A stretch of DNA of 64,000 nt from Hyalangium ruber (GTDB lineage Bacteria; Myxococcota; Myxococcia; Myxococcales; Myxococcaceae): the NCBI RefSeq assembly GCF_034259325.1, contig NZ_JAXIVS010000018.1:110967-174966 (forward strand), written 5' to 3'. How positions within the stretch are numbered: the first letter of the stretch is position 1; each line of letters starts with the position of its first letter. This document shows, in pieces, positions 42,758-50,795 of this stretch. The position numbers were made by a program, and so were the translations under genes. The notes beneath the pieces are model-generated. The model worked only from the letters and a program-made list of their open reading frames with translations. It was not told where the DNA came from and searched no databases.

Positions 42758-43939
42758 ATGCCCGCCGAGAAGCCCAGGACGCCGCAGGACGCGCTGCCCT
42801 TCCGCCTCGAGGCGCTGCTCGACGCGCTGACGGACCGGCACCTCGCCGACCGGCTGGAGCGGGTGTACCGGGCAGCGGCAGTGGCCATCGACCGGCTGGG
42901 CCACTTCAACATCGTCAAGTACGAGCCCACCACGGTGGAGCCGGATGGGGCGGACCTGTCGCTGTGGGAGACGATGGCGCCGGCGCTCCGGGACACGCTG
43001 GTGGACGTCAACCACCTCATCGCGTTGGTCCGCGAGCAGTTCCCGGCACCGGAGCGCCCCGCGGGGAAGGACGACGGCTGGAGGCCCCCGCCGGCCAGCG
43101 CGGACGAGCGGCTGGCGGACGAGGTGGAGGTGGTGTTCCACGGGAGCGCGGAGCGGCTGGCGCGGCGCGTGGCGGACCTGGGCGAGCGCGTGCGCCGTCC
43201 GGAGGTGGTGAGCGACCGCTGGGCGCTGATGGCGGAGCTGCAGAGCTTCCGCCTGGACTACCGCTCGCGGATTGGAGACCTGGTGTACCTCACCGCCTCG
43301 GCCTTCGAGGACGTGCGCCGCGAGGAGGTGGTGCCGGGCCAAGCGGTGCAGGTGTCCGCGGCGGCGGCGCTGCGGGGCGCGATGATGGACCTGAAGCGCT
43401 CGCTGCTGAGCAAGCTCGAGCGCGTGGCGCGCGTGGGGCCCGAGGGGCTGCCGGCGCTGGCGCGACAACTGGAGGAGAGCCTGGCGGCGTTCGCGACGAT
43501 GCCGGCCTCCATCACCCTGCGCACGCGGGACAAGCAGCAACTGGTAGAGGTGCGCGGGCAGTTGCGAGAACACGCGGGCCAGCGGCAACTGGAGGCCGAG
43601 GTGCTGCCCCGGCTGCTGCAGCCCATCCTCGGCACGCTGGAGCGGGTGGCCGAAGAACTCACCACCCAGGTGCTCACGGGGCACGACCGGGCGGTGTGGG
43701 CCGCCTGCGTCGCGCGGCTGGAGCAGGCCTCGATGCACCTGTTCCTGAGCTCACCCGGCGCCGAGCGCGTGCTGCTGGAGGCGCTCGAAAGAGCAGGCGA
43801 GCTCTATGGACGCTCGGCCGCTTTCGATGCGTTCCTGCGCAAGAGCCGCCGGGCCCCGGGCCAGGGGCTGGAGGACTCGGAGCTACGCGAGACGCTGGAG
43901 TTGTTCCGCGAGCGGCTCGCGCAACTGCCGTTCCACTGA
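42758..43939 (+). CDS. Hypothetical protein, 393 aa, helical
   Basis: ATG 42758. It is almost entirely helical by composition, with regularly spaced Leu, Arg and Glu (LEALLDALTDRHLADRLERVYRAA; RRVADLGERVRRPEVVSDRWALMAEL; LARQLEESLAAFATM). It has no signal peptide, membrane segment or catalytic motif, so it is cytoplasmic and possibly a scaffold or partner-binding protein. No family is recognised. The frame is clean and codon use is like its neighbours. It converges with the small 43958 gene, 18 bases away. Confidence 0.78.
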   Translation: MPAEKPRTPQDALPFRLEALLDALTDRHLADRLERVYRAAAVAIDRLGHFNIVKYEPTTVEPDGADLSLWETMAPALRDTLVDVNHLIALVREQFPAPERPAGKDDGWRPPPASADERLADEVEVVFHGSAERLARRVADLGERVRRPEVVSDRWALMAELQSFRLDYRSRIGDLVYLTASAFEDVRREEVVPGQAVQVSAAAALRGAMMDLKRSLLSKLERVARVGPEGLPALARQLEESLAAFATMPASITLRTRDKQQLVEVRGQLREHAGQRQLEAEVLPRLLQPILGTLERVAEELTTQVLTGHDRAVWAACVARLEQASMHLFLSSPGAERVLLEALERAGELYGRSAAFDAFLRKSRRAPGQGLEDSELRETLELFRERLAQLPFH

Positions 43940-43944
43940 AGGGA

Positions 43945-43957
43945 CCCGGAAGCCGGG
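43945..43957. terminator. Small hairpin between convergent genes
   Basis: CCCGG-AAG-CCGGG, a perfect 5-bp stem with a 3-base loop, fills the gap between the stops at 43939 and 43958. It is too short to be certain and has no T tract. Confidence 0.3.
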
Positions 43958-44239
43958 CTACTCCTTCTTGGTGCCTTCCGGCAGCGCGGGCGTGGACCTC
44001 GCGGCGGGCAGCACGCGCAGCTGCTGGTAGCGCTGGCCGAGCGTCTCCGGCGTCAGCTCCTCCTGCCACTGCTTGGGGTTGGTGTTCCACCCGAAGTCGG
44101 CGGGGACCTTGCCGCCGCCCTGGCTCTTGTAGCCGATCATATCGGGGAACTGGTTGGACCAGCGGCCACCGGGATCCGGCTCACTGGTGACCGACTGGCG
44201 GTTGGTGGGAAGAACGAGGGGCTTGGGGGCGTCGCTCAT
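43958..44239 (-). CDS. Small hypothetical protein, 93 aa
   Basis: The ATG at 44239 begins MSDAPKPLVLPTNRQSV. The protein is Pro/Gly/Gln-rich, polar and without a signal peptide (NQFPDMIGYKSQGGGKVP; WNTNPKQWQEELTPETLGQRY). It is not membrane-bound and probably partly disordered. No family is recognised. The coding character is supported by codon bias and by lack of any better frame. It may share a transcript with the 44328 gene, 88 bases upstream. Confidence 0.65.
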   Translation of the reverse strand: MSDAPKPLVLPTNRQSVTSEPDPGGRWSNQFPDMIGYKSQGGGKVPADFGWNTNPKQWQEELTPETLGQRYQQLRVLPAARSTPALPEGTKKE

Positions 44240-44327
44240 GATCGTCTCCTACGAACCCACGCAGCCTCTCCGAATCCCGCTCGCATGGGTAGAAGAAAGC
44301 TGCGGCCGAGCCCCCGCCCGCGCTACC

Positions 44328-44561
44328 TCAAAGGCCCACATCCACCGGCAGTGCGGCTGGCCGTGCCCGCCTCCGCTGCCGCGCCCGGGCCTTGGCCGCT
44401 GGAGGCAACATCCGAGGCCCCAGCTCGAACACGGCGGCGAAGAATCGCGCCTGGGCCTCGCTCCCATAGCGGTAGTGCCGCACACCGCCCTGCTTCAACA
44501 CCACCTTCACGCTCCACCCACGTCGATCCTGGACGAGCGCCACCTGTTCAATCTCCGCCAT
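44328..44561 (-). CDS. Small hypothetical protein, 77 aa
   Basis: The start is ATG 44561 with a GGGG/GGGCGG-type site upstream; the frame is open further upstream but loses protein character. Sequence MAEIEQVALVQDRRGWSVKV then VVLKQGGVRHYRYGSEAQARFFAAVFELG suggests a small beta-beta-alpha domain with a basic tail (AKARARQRRRARP). It is cytoplasmic and nucleic-acid binding is possible from the charge, but no family is recognised. Divergent from the zinc-ribbon gene at 44767. Confidence 0.62.
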   Translation of the reverse strand: MAEIEQVALVQDRRGWSVKVVLKQGGVRHYRYGSEAQARFFAAVFELGPRMLPPAAKARARQRRRARPAALPVDVGL

Positions 44562-44766
44562 CCGCCCATCCCCCCCTCGGGAGCCTTTACTTGAAAGAGC
44601 CGTGCCAGACCGGACACGGGACTTCGCCGGGTTGCGGTGTGTACAGGTGGGCATTCGCGGATCGCCCCGTAAGGACTTCAGGGTCGCTCGCCTGGCCGCC
44701 TGCTCACTACCGAAGGACAGGTCCAACTCGACTTGTGGTGGCCGAATTCTGCGTTACGTCAAAGGC

Positions 44767-44976
44767 ATGAATGCGATCCCTGAGTTGAACGGCGACCGGT
44801 TCGCCGAGTTCACCCTCCCCGACGGCTGCATGGTGTGCGGAGGTGAGGTGACGATCCGCGCGACTCCTTCGGGGGCGCACAGCTACTGCGCCAGGTGCCA
44901 CAGCCTGACGCGGCCCCGCATGCGGGTGCGCGGCAACAACCTGGAGCTGTCGTACGCGGCCACGGCCAGCGCGTAG
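44767..44976 (+). CDS. Small zinc-ribbon protein, 69 aa
   Basis: ATG 44767 follows AAAGGC. Cys21 and Cys24 (CMVC), then Cys41 and Cys44 (CARC), make a four-Cys zinc ribbon of 24 residues, followed by basic RPRMRVRG and a strand. Such free-standing zinc ribbons usually bind nucleic acid or protein partners. No partner gene is evident; the GNAT acetyltransferase starts 51 bases downstream on the same strand and may be cotranscribed. Confidence 0.75.
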   Translation: MNAIPELNGDRFAEFTLPDGCMVCGGEVTIRATPSGAHSYCARCHSLTRPRMRVRGNNLELSYAATASA

Positions 44977-45027
44977 CTCCCGTCCTCTGTTCACCGCTCC
45001 AGGTGCGGCCCATGAGAGAGTCGCTCC

Positions 45028-45549
45028 ATGCTCTCCCTGCCCCTGGAGCTGGGCCTGACGGCGCGCCGGCTCGAAGAGAAGGACACCGCGGCCCTGCAGG
45101 CGCTGTGTGACGCGTGCGCCGACTACCACGTCCTCATCTATGGTGAGCCCGCCGGGCCTGGAGAGGCGCGGAACCTGCTGACGGAGCTGCCTCCGGGCCG
45201 GACGCTGGAGGACAAGTTCTTCTTCGGCCTCTTCACGCCACGTCCGCGCCTGTGCGGCGCGCTGGACCTGGTGCGCGACTGCCGCGAGCCGGGAGAGTGG
45301 TACCTGGGGCTGTTGCTGCTCGAGCCGGGAGTGCGAGGCAAGGGCCTGGGCGAGGGCATCCTGCGCGCGGCGGAAGGCTGGGCGCGAGCCCAAGGCGCGT
45401 GGCGGATCCGCCTGGCGTGCGCGGAGCAGAACACCTCGGGGCGTCGCTTCTGGGAGCGCCACGGCTACCGCGAGGACAAGCCCTTCCCACCGAGGCGCAT
45501 GGGCACGCGGGAGACGGTGCTGGTGGAGCTCGTCCACGCCCTGGAGTGA
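45028..45549 (+). CDS. GNAT-family N-acetyltransferase
   Basis: 173 residues from ATG 45028. GNAT hallmarks: LTARRLEEKDTAALQALCDAC at the N-terminus, the strand ending WYLGLLLLEPGVRGKGLGEGIL that holds the acetyl-CoA pyrophosphate loop (RGKGLG), then IRLACAEQNTSGRRFWERHGYRED, the usual N-x-x-A/G-xx-FWE helix and strand. The substrate could be a small amine or a protein N-terminus. Convergent with the AEC transporter gene, with 12 bases between stops. Confidence 0.93.
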   Translation: MLSLPLELGLTARRLEEKDTAALQALCDACADYHVLIYGEPAGPGEARNLLTELPPGRTLEDKFFFGLFTPRPRLCGALDLVRDCREPGEWYLGLLLLEPGVRGKGLGEGILRAAEGWARAQGAWRIRLACAEQNTSGRRFWERHGYREDKPFPPRRMGTRETVLVELVHALE

Positions 45550-45561
45550 GCACGCCCCTGC

Positions 45562-46470
45562 TCAGCGCACCAACCACAGCCACAGGGGCGCGGTAGCGAA
45601 GGACAGGGGAATGCCCAGCCCCACCATGAGGGCCGCCAGGTCCGGATCCAGCTCGTACTCGGCGGCGAGGATGGCGCCGCTGACCATGGGGGCCATGGCG
45701 TTCTGCAGCACGGTGGCCTCGCGAACGAGCGGAGTGACAGCGGGCAAGGCCCACAGCCCGAGCACCACCAGGGCGGGCGCCAGCACGAGCTTGTAGCCGA
45801 GCCCCAAGGCCAGCGCGCCCACGCGCTCCCGCATGCCTCCCAGCTGGAGCTGAAAGCCCACGGAGAAGAGCGTGAGCGGCGTGAGCGTCGAGCCCAGCCG
45901 CTCCAGCAATCCATCCAGCCAACCGGGGAAGGTCCAGGGGCGCAGGAGCAGGGCGAGCACGAGCGCCACGAAGGGAGGAAACGTCACCACCTTGCGCAGG
46001 AGCGTGACCGGGCGCAGGGCGCCACCACCGGAGGAGGTGTGTACGGCGAAGACGGTGGCCAGCGTGGCGAGCACGAGGAAGGAGCCGAGCTGATCCACCA
46101 CCACGGCCACGGCGAGCCCCTCGCGGCCAAGCAGAGCCTCGGCCATGGGCAGGCCGACGAAGGCGGTGTTGCTCAGGCCCGCGGTGAGCACGATCGCGGC
46201 GATGGATGCGCGCCCCAGGCCCAGCCGAGGGCCGATGAGCCGACAGAGGAGCACGGCGCCCAGGAAGATGAGCCATGGCGAGACGGCGGCGGCGATCAAC
46301 CCGGGACGGAACTCCAGCCGGTGGACCGCGCGGAGCACGAGCGCGGGCAGGGCCACGGCGAGAACGAAGGAGTTGATCACCATGGCGGTCTGCGCCGGGA
46401 AGCGCTGGCTGCGCCGCCCCAGCGCCCCGAGCATCAGACACACCCCGAGCAAGCTGATGACCTGAATCAT
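45562..46470 (-). CDS. AEC-family (auxin efflux carrier-like) transporter
   Basis: 302 residues with about ten hydrophobic segments in two five-helix halves: GVCLMLGALGRRSQRFP, then LAVALPALVL, and later LSNTAFVGLPMAEAL with the conserved N-T-x-F-x-G-x-P motif of bile acid/auxin-carrier relatives. Members export or import organic anions such as malate in bacteria. Its start overlaps the stop of the LysR gene by ATGA, so the pair is an operon and the regulator probably controls the transporter. The substrate is unknown. Confidence 0.92.
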   Translation of the reverse strand: MIQVISLLGVCLMLGALGRRSQRFPAQTAMVINSFVLAVALPALVLRAVHRLEFRPGLIAAAVSPWLIFLGAVLLCRLIGPRLGLGRASIAAIVLTAGLSNTAFVGLPMAEALLGREGLAVAVVVDQLGSFLVLATLATVFAVHTSSGGGALRPVTLLRKVVTFPPFVALVLALLLRPWTFPGWLDGLLERLGSTLTPLTLFSVGFQLQLGGMRERVGALALGLGYKLVLAPALVVLGLWALPAVTPLVREATVLQNAMAPMVSGAILAAEYELDPDLAALMVGLGIPLSFATAPLWLWLVR

Positions 46471-47441
46471 GAGGCCCGGCCCTTCGCCTTGCGAGGCGTG
46501 GCCACGGCAGGAGCCACGGGAGCAGGCTCCACCCTCGGAGCGGGAGGGCCCTCGCCCGCGATGAGGGAGCGCTCACGCTGGATGAGCTCTGCCAGGAAGT
46601 GGAGCACGGCGCGCACACGCGCGTTGTGCTGCAAATCGCGGTGTACTACCAGCCAGATGTCACGGCGCAGCGAGGCCACGGGCGGCATGAGCCGCCGCAG
46701 CCCGGGCTCTCTGTCCCCCATGAAACAGGGCATGAGCCCCAGCCCCACGCCGGCGCCCGCGGCCGCCACCACCGACAGCAGCGAGTTGCAGCGCACGGCC
46801 ACCCGGGCGGACGTCGCCACCTCGTTCATCCACCGCGCCTCGGGCCACTTGGCCGCCGCGTCCGCGTAGCCGATGAGCTCATGGCCCGCGAAACCTGTGG
46901 CCGGGTCGGGCAGCCCGCGCCGCGCCAGATACCGCTCGGCGGCATACGGAGCGATGGCGATCTCCCCCACCTTGCGAGCCACCAGGGTGTCCTCCTGGGG
47001 GCGAGTAAGACGCACGGCGATGTCCGCCTCGCGCCGAGCCAGGTCCAGGGCGCCATAGTCGGTGAGGAACTGCACCTCGATGCCGGGGTGGCGCTCGCGG
47101 AAGGGCCCGAACAGCGGCAGCAGCGTGCGCACGGCGAAGGCCTCGGTGGTGGTGATGCGCACGGTGCCCTCCAGCCGCGCGTCCTCGCCACTGGCCTTGC
47201 GCTCCACGGCGAGCGCGGTGGACTCCATCTCCTCCACGGAGGCGCGGATGTTGCGCCCGGCGGCGGTGGGCACGAAACCCGCCGGCATCCGATCGAAGAG
47301 GCGGGTGCCCAGCTCCTCCTCCAGGGCCGCCAGCCGCCGCCCCACCGTCGTGGCGTCCACGCGCAGCGTGCGAGCCGCGGAGGCGAGCGAGCCTTCACGG
47401 GCGATGGCCAGGAAGTAGCGCAGGTCGTCCCAGTTCGGCAT
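46467..47441 (-). CDS. LysR-family transcriptional regulator
   Basis: 324 residues from ATG 47441; the frame runs on upstream without protein character. The N-terminal winged helix reads NWDDLRYFLAIAREGSLASAARTL then RVDATTVGRRLAALEEELGTRLFDR, the standard LysR HTH and linker helix. The effector-binding domain spans about 90-295 (GTVRITTTEAFAVRTLLP). The Pro/Ala-rich tail is extra. A dyad just upstream may be its own operator, and it shares an operon with the AEC transporter, so it probably senses the transported ligand. Confidence 0.95.
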   Translation of the reverse strand: MPNWDDLRYFLAIAREGSLASAARTLRVDATTVGRRLAALEEELGTRLFDRMPAGFVPTAAGRNIRASVEEMESTALAVERKASGEDARLEGTVRITTTEAFAVRTLLPLFGPFRERHPGIEVQFLTDYGALDLARREADIAVRLTRPQEDTLVARKVGEIAIAPYAAERYLARRGLPDPATGFAGHELIGYADAAAKWPEARWMNEVATSARVAVRCNSLLSVVAAAGAGVGLGLMPCFMGDREPGLRRLMPPVASLRRDIWLVVHRDLQHNARVRAVLHFLAELIQRERSLIAGEGPPAPRVEPAPVAPAVATPRKAKGRAS

Positions 47442-47451
47442 GGCCTGCAAA

Positions 47452-47472
47452 TTCGCAGGGGCCTGCTGCGAA
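47452..47472. promoter_or_regulatory. Candidate LysR-type operator
   Basis: TTCGC-N11-GCGAA is a perfect dyad with the spacing of LysR-type T-N11-A boxes and lies 11 bases upstream of the lysR start, in the region shared with the divergent lipoprotein gene at 47567. The position fits autoregulation and possibly control of the neighbour. Confidence 0.5.
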
Positions 47473-47566
47473 CACCAGCGTTTTCGCATGGCGGGGACTG
47501 AGGCATTCCTATCGCCGTTCGGACGCGCTGCCGCGCCCGAGTCGCTCACCGAAAGGAAGAACCGCC

Positions 47567-48166
47567 ATGAAGACCTCCCTGCCCCTGTTCGCCTCCCTCG
47601 TCGCGCTGCTCACCGTCGCCTGTGCCAGCACTCCGGAGGGCGCGAAGACGGCGGTGAAGCCCCAGGACCTGAAAGGCACTTGGTCGAGCCCGACGTGCGA
47701 GGCCGCGGGCGGCACCAACTTCATCCAGCGCCACTTCACGCTGACGGAGAACACCTGGACGCTGAACCTGGACGCCTTCGGGGACGCGCAGTGCCAGACG
47801 AAGCTGTTCACGGCGCGAGTCCAGGGCCCCTACACGCTGGAGAAGGACTCGGCGGCGGTGCCGGGCGCCACCGAGGGCAACTTCGGCTTCGGCGAGCTCT
47901 ACATGACGCCGCACCTGCCGGCGTTGGCGGAGGCGTTCCAGAACGCGAAGTGCGGCACGGGGACGTGGAAGGTGGGCGAGGAGCAGCGGACGACAGAGAC
48001 GGGCTGCCTGTTCTTCCAGCCGACCTCGGCGTGCGGCACGGACCACGACCTCGTGAAGGTGGACGGCGAGCAGCTCTTCTTCGGTCAGCGCCCGGCGGAC
48101 AACAACATGTGTACGCCGGACAAGCGCCCGGCGGCCCTCACCGCGAAGCCCGTGGTGAAGCGCTGA
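47567..48166 (+). CDS. Lipoprotein, possibly APCDD1-like
   Basis: 199 residues; GAAAGGAAG precedes ATG 47567. The lipobox TVAC lies at residue 19. The mature part has LKGTWSSPTCEAAGGTNFIQRHF, aromatic strands and a late CGTGTWKV ... TGCLFF. With CxT/KL-type Cys pairs it resembles the beta-barrel-like APCDD1 domain described in bacteria and animals, though I recall only its outline. A surface lipoprotein role is likely. It diverges from lysR and may be under the same regulator. Confidence 0.78.
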   Translation: MKTSLPLFASLVALLTVACASTPEGAKTAVKPQDLKGTWSSPTCEAAGGTNFIQRHFTLTENTWTLNLDAFGDAQCQTKLFTARVQGPYTLEKDSAAVPGATEGNFGFGELYMTPHLPALAEAFQNAKCGTGTWKVGEEQRTTETGCLFFQPTSACGTDHDLVKVDGEQLFFGQRPADNNMCTPDKRPAALTAKPVVKR

Positions 48167-48239
48167 GCCTTCAGAAAGACGACGCCGCCCGTCCGCCAAC
48201 CAGGAACGGGCTTTCACAGTGCTGCTAGCGTCCGAGCGT

Positions 48240-49067
48240 ATGGGACGCACCATCGCGATCATCAATGGCGAGCAGTACTGGCACAGCTACTTCCCGGGCG
48301 ACGAAGTCATCTACCGCCGCATCCAGGACTGCGCCTGGGTGCTGCGCGACGGAGAGCTGTGGTGCATCGACCGCGAGGCGGCCACGCGGCTGGACGGAGT
48401 GCTCTGGCGCGTGGGCGCCATCCGGCCGCAGGAGCGTTACCGCACGGCGCTGGAGATCATCCGCCTGAGTGGGGTGCCGTGCGTGAACCCGGCGGAGGTG
48501 CTGCTGCGCGGCTTCGAGCGACTCTCCATGCTGGCGGAGCTGCGCGCGGCGGGCCTGAAGACCATCTCCTTCGATGTGGCCACGGGCGACGACATGGCGC
48601 GCCGGCTGGGGAGGAACTTCCCGCTGGTCGTGAAGGCGGGCAACCACCACGGCGGCTACGGCAAGGCGCGGGTGCAGGACAACGAATCCTGGGGAGACGT
48701 GGCGGACCTGCTCTTCGCGGTCGAGGAGTACGTCACGGTAGAGCCGTACATCGACTATCGGCGGGACGTGCGCTGCCTGGCGGTGGGTGACCGATACTGG
48801 GCGATGGAGCGAGAGGGGCGCGGGTGGAAGGCGAACGTGGATACGCGCAAGTACCGGCTCATCGAGCCGCCCGAGGTGCTCGTCCAGCAGACGCGCGCGG
48901 CGATGACCCACTTGCGCGCCGATACGCTGGCGCTCGACTTCCTGGAGAAGGAGGACGGCGAGTTCGTCGCGCTAGAGAGCAACGACACGCCCGGCTACTC
49001 CGGCTTTCCAGACGAGGTGCGCGCCGCCCTGGCGAACTGCCTGAAACAGCGGCTGGGCGCCGCCTAG
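48240..49067 (+). CDS. ATP-grasp domain protein (RimK-like)
   Basis: 275 residues from ATG 48240; a GTG at 48219 is in frame and cannot be excluded. The ATP-grasp core is visible: a strand with FPLVVKAGNHHGGYGKARVQD for the Lys and Gly-rich loop, a hinge AVEEYVTVEPYIDYRRDVRC, then LRADTLALDFLEKEDGEFVALESNDTPG carrying the metal-binding Asp, Glu and Asn. RimK-like enzymes ligate amino acids or peptides with ATP. No peptide precursor gene is nearby, so the product cannot be named. Its end overlaps the convergent gene by four bases. Confidence 0.9.
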   Translation: MGRTIAIINGEQYWHSYFPGDEVIYRRIQDCAWVLRDGELWCIDREAATRLDGVLWRVGAIRPQERYRTALEIIRLSGVPCVNPAEVLLRGFERLSMLAELRAAGLKTISFDVATGDDMARRLGRNFPLVVKAGNHHGGYGKARVQDNESWGDVADLLFAVEEYVTVEPYIDYRRDVRCLAVGDRYWAMEREGRGWKANVDTRKYRLIEPPEVLVQQTRAAMTHLRADTLALDFLEKEDGEFVALESNDTPGYSGFPDEVRAALANCLKQRLGAA

Positions 49068-49363
49068 GGTTGCCGGAAGGTGCGCTGGATCTTCCCTCGC
49101 CTCAAATAGACGACCTGGAGTCCGCAGGAAGCACACTTCACCTCCCACTCTCCAGGACCGGTCTTGGAGCCCTCCAAGGGCAGGAAGGTGACGCGGATGA
49201 TGCGCAGGTCGTACTTGCTCCCGCACTCGGGGCAGCGCAGAGAGGACAGCCTGGGCCAATCCCACCGGTACCGGAAGTCGTTGAGGCTGACCACGGCGAT
49301 GAAGAGGGCCGTGCCCACCACCACGCAGGCCACCCAGGCCAGCAATTGCATGAGGAAGCTCAT
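49064..49363 (-). CDS. Small membrane-anchored zinc-ribbon protein, 99 aa
   Basis: One transmembrane helix at about 5-27 (MQLLAWVACVVVGTALFIAVV) is followed by a soluble zinc ribbon with Cys44, Cys47, Cys77 and Cys80 (LRCPECGSKYDL ... WEVKCASCGLQ). With a short N-terminus the ribbon is probably cytoplasmic. It might recruit nucleic acid or partners to the membrane. No family is recognised beyond the ribbon. Confidence 0.8.
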   Translation of the reverse strand: MSFLMQLLAWVACVVVGTALFIAVVSLNDFRYRWDWPRLSSLRCPECGSKYDLRIIRVTFLPLEGSKTGPGEWEVKCASCGLQVVYLRRGKIQRTFRQP

Positions 49364-49462
49364 GGCGCAGCCCTTCTGAAGCGCCCAGCCTACCCGCTCC
49401 GGAGCGCCTCCAGGGACGAGTCCTGCCCGTCCGTCCTCTTGGAGACCGCGAGGCGCTGGCGC

Positions 49463-50740
49463 ATGCTGCGCGCCCTGATGGGCCCCCCCTCTCGAACGAC
49501 GCTCCGCACCCGACTGGTGGAACAGGTGCGCGCCACCGTTGGCGGGCTGCCTGGGACGTACTGGCTCCTATGGACGGGCACGCTGGTGAACCGGCTGGGC
49601 GCCTTCGTGGTGCCCTTCCTGGCGCTCTACCTGACGCGGGAGCGCGGCTTCAGCGAGGAGCAGGCGGGCCTCGTCGCGGCGCTCTACGGTGCGGGGGCGG
49701 TGGTGTCTGGGCCGCTGGGAGGCACGCTGGCTGACCGGTTCGGGCGACGGACGGCGCTGGCGCTCGGCTTGTGGCTGGGCTCGGCGGGGATGATCTTCCT
49801 GGGCTTCTCCCGGGAGCCGATGTGGATCCGCGTGGCCGCCTTCACGCTGGGAATCGTGGGAGAGATGTACCGGCCGGCCGTCTCCGCGGCCATCGCGGAC
49901 GTGGTGCCGCCCCAGGATCGAACGCGGGCCTTCGGGCTGCTCTACTGGGTGGTGAACGTGGGCTTCTCCATCGCGCTCCCCTTGGCGGGGCTGGTGTCCC
50001 GAAGCGGCTTCCTCCTCCTCTTCCTGGTGGATGCGCTCACCACCTTCCTCTACGGCTGCATCGTCTGGTTCAAGTTCCCGGAGACCCTCCCTCAGCGCTC
50101 CGCTTCGAACTCCGTGCTGCCCTCGCTGGCGCCCTTCTGGGACAAGACGTTCCTGAACTTCTGGCTGCCCACCTTCCTGATGGCCCTCATCTTCTTCCAG
50201 ATGAACGTGGCGCTCGCCCTGGACCTGGGCGCGCGGGGCATGAGCCCGGCGCAGTTCGGGCTGGCCCTGTCCGCCAACGGCGTGCTCATCGTGCTGGTGC
50301 AGCCCTTCGTCGGGCGCTTCGTCTCCCATTGGCGCCGCTCCGCCGTGCTCGCCGGCGCCGCGGTCTTCACCGGCGTGGGCTTCGGGCTGCATGTGCTGTC
50401 GTTCAACGTGCCGCTGGCCATGATGGCCGTGGTGGTGTGGACGGTGGGAGAGATCCTCAACGCGGCGGTGGCCCCCTCGGTGGTGACGGACCTGGCGCCG
50501 CCGGCGCTGCGCGGTAGCTACCAGGGGGCGTTCCACATGAGCTGGGGGCTGGCCGCGTGCGTGGCGCCCGTACTGGGCAGCCAGGTACTGGGCCGCTTTG
50601 GAGGAATTACGCTCTGGAGCGGCTGCTTGCTGGTGGGCCTGATCGCAGCCGCCTGGCACCTGCTCGTCGCCGATGCACGGCGCCGCCACATGGAAGTGCT
50701 GAGGACGCGGCACGAGGGCGTGAGCGAGAGCGTGGACTGA
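49463..50740 (+). CDS. MFS transporter
   Basis: 425 residues from ATG 49463 (49478 is the alternative). It has twelve hydrophobic segments and the A-like motif GPLGGTLADRFGRRTALALG between helices 2 and 3, the hallmark of the major facilitator superfamily, with a long central loop near residue 215. It is most like drug-efflux or sugar-efflux members of the DHA1 type. No regulator is adjacent. The start of the vWA gene follows 55 bases after its stop. Confidence 0.92.
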   Translation: MLRALMGPPSRTTLRTRLVEQVRATVGGLPGTYWLLWTGTLVNRLGAFVVPFLALYLTRERGFSEEQAGLVAALYGAGAVVSGPLGGTLADRFGRRTALALGLWLGSAGMIFLGFSREPMWIRVAAFTLGIVGEMYRPAVSAAIADVVPPQDRTRAFGLLYWVVNVGFSIALPLAGLVSRSGFLLLFLVDALTTFLYGCIVWFKFPETLPQRSASNSVLPSLAPFWDKTFLNFWLPTFLMALIFFQMNVALALDLGARGMSPAQFGLALSANGVLIVLVQPFVGRFVSHWRRSAVLAGAAVFTGVGFGLHVLSFNVPLAMMAVVVWTVGEILNAAVAPSVVTDLAPPALRGSYQGAFHMSWGLAACVAPVLGSQVLGRFGGITLWSGCLLVGLIAAAWHLLVADARRRHMEVLRTRHEGVSESVD

Positions 50741-50795
50741 GCCGCTCGGACCACCTTTCCCAGCATGCGGCGCGATGGGCTAACGTCCTCGGGCC

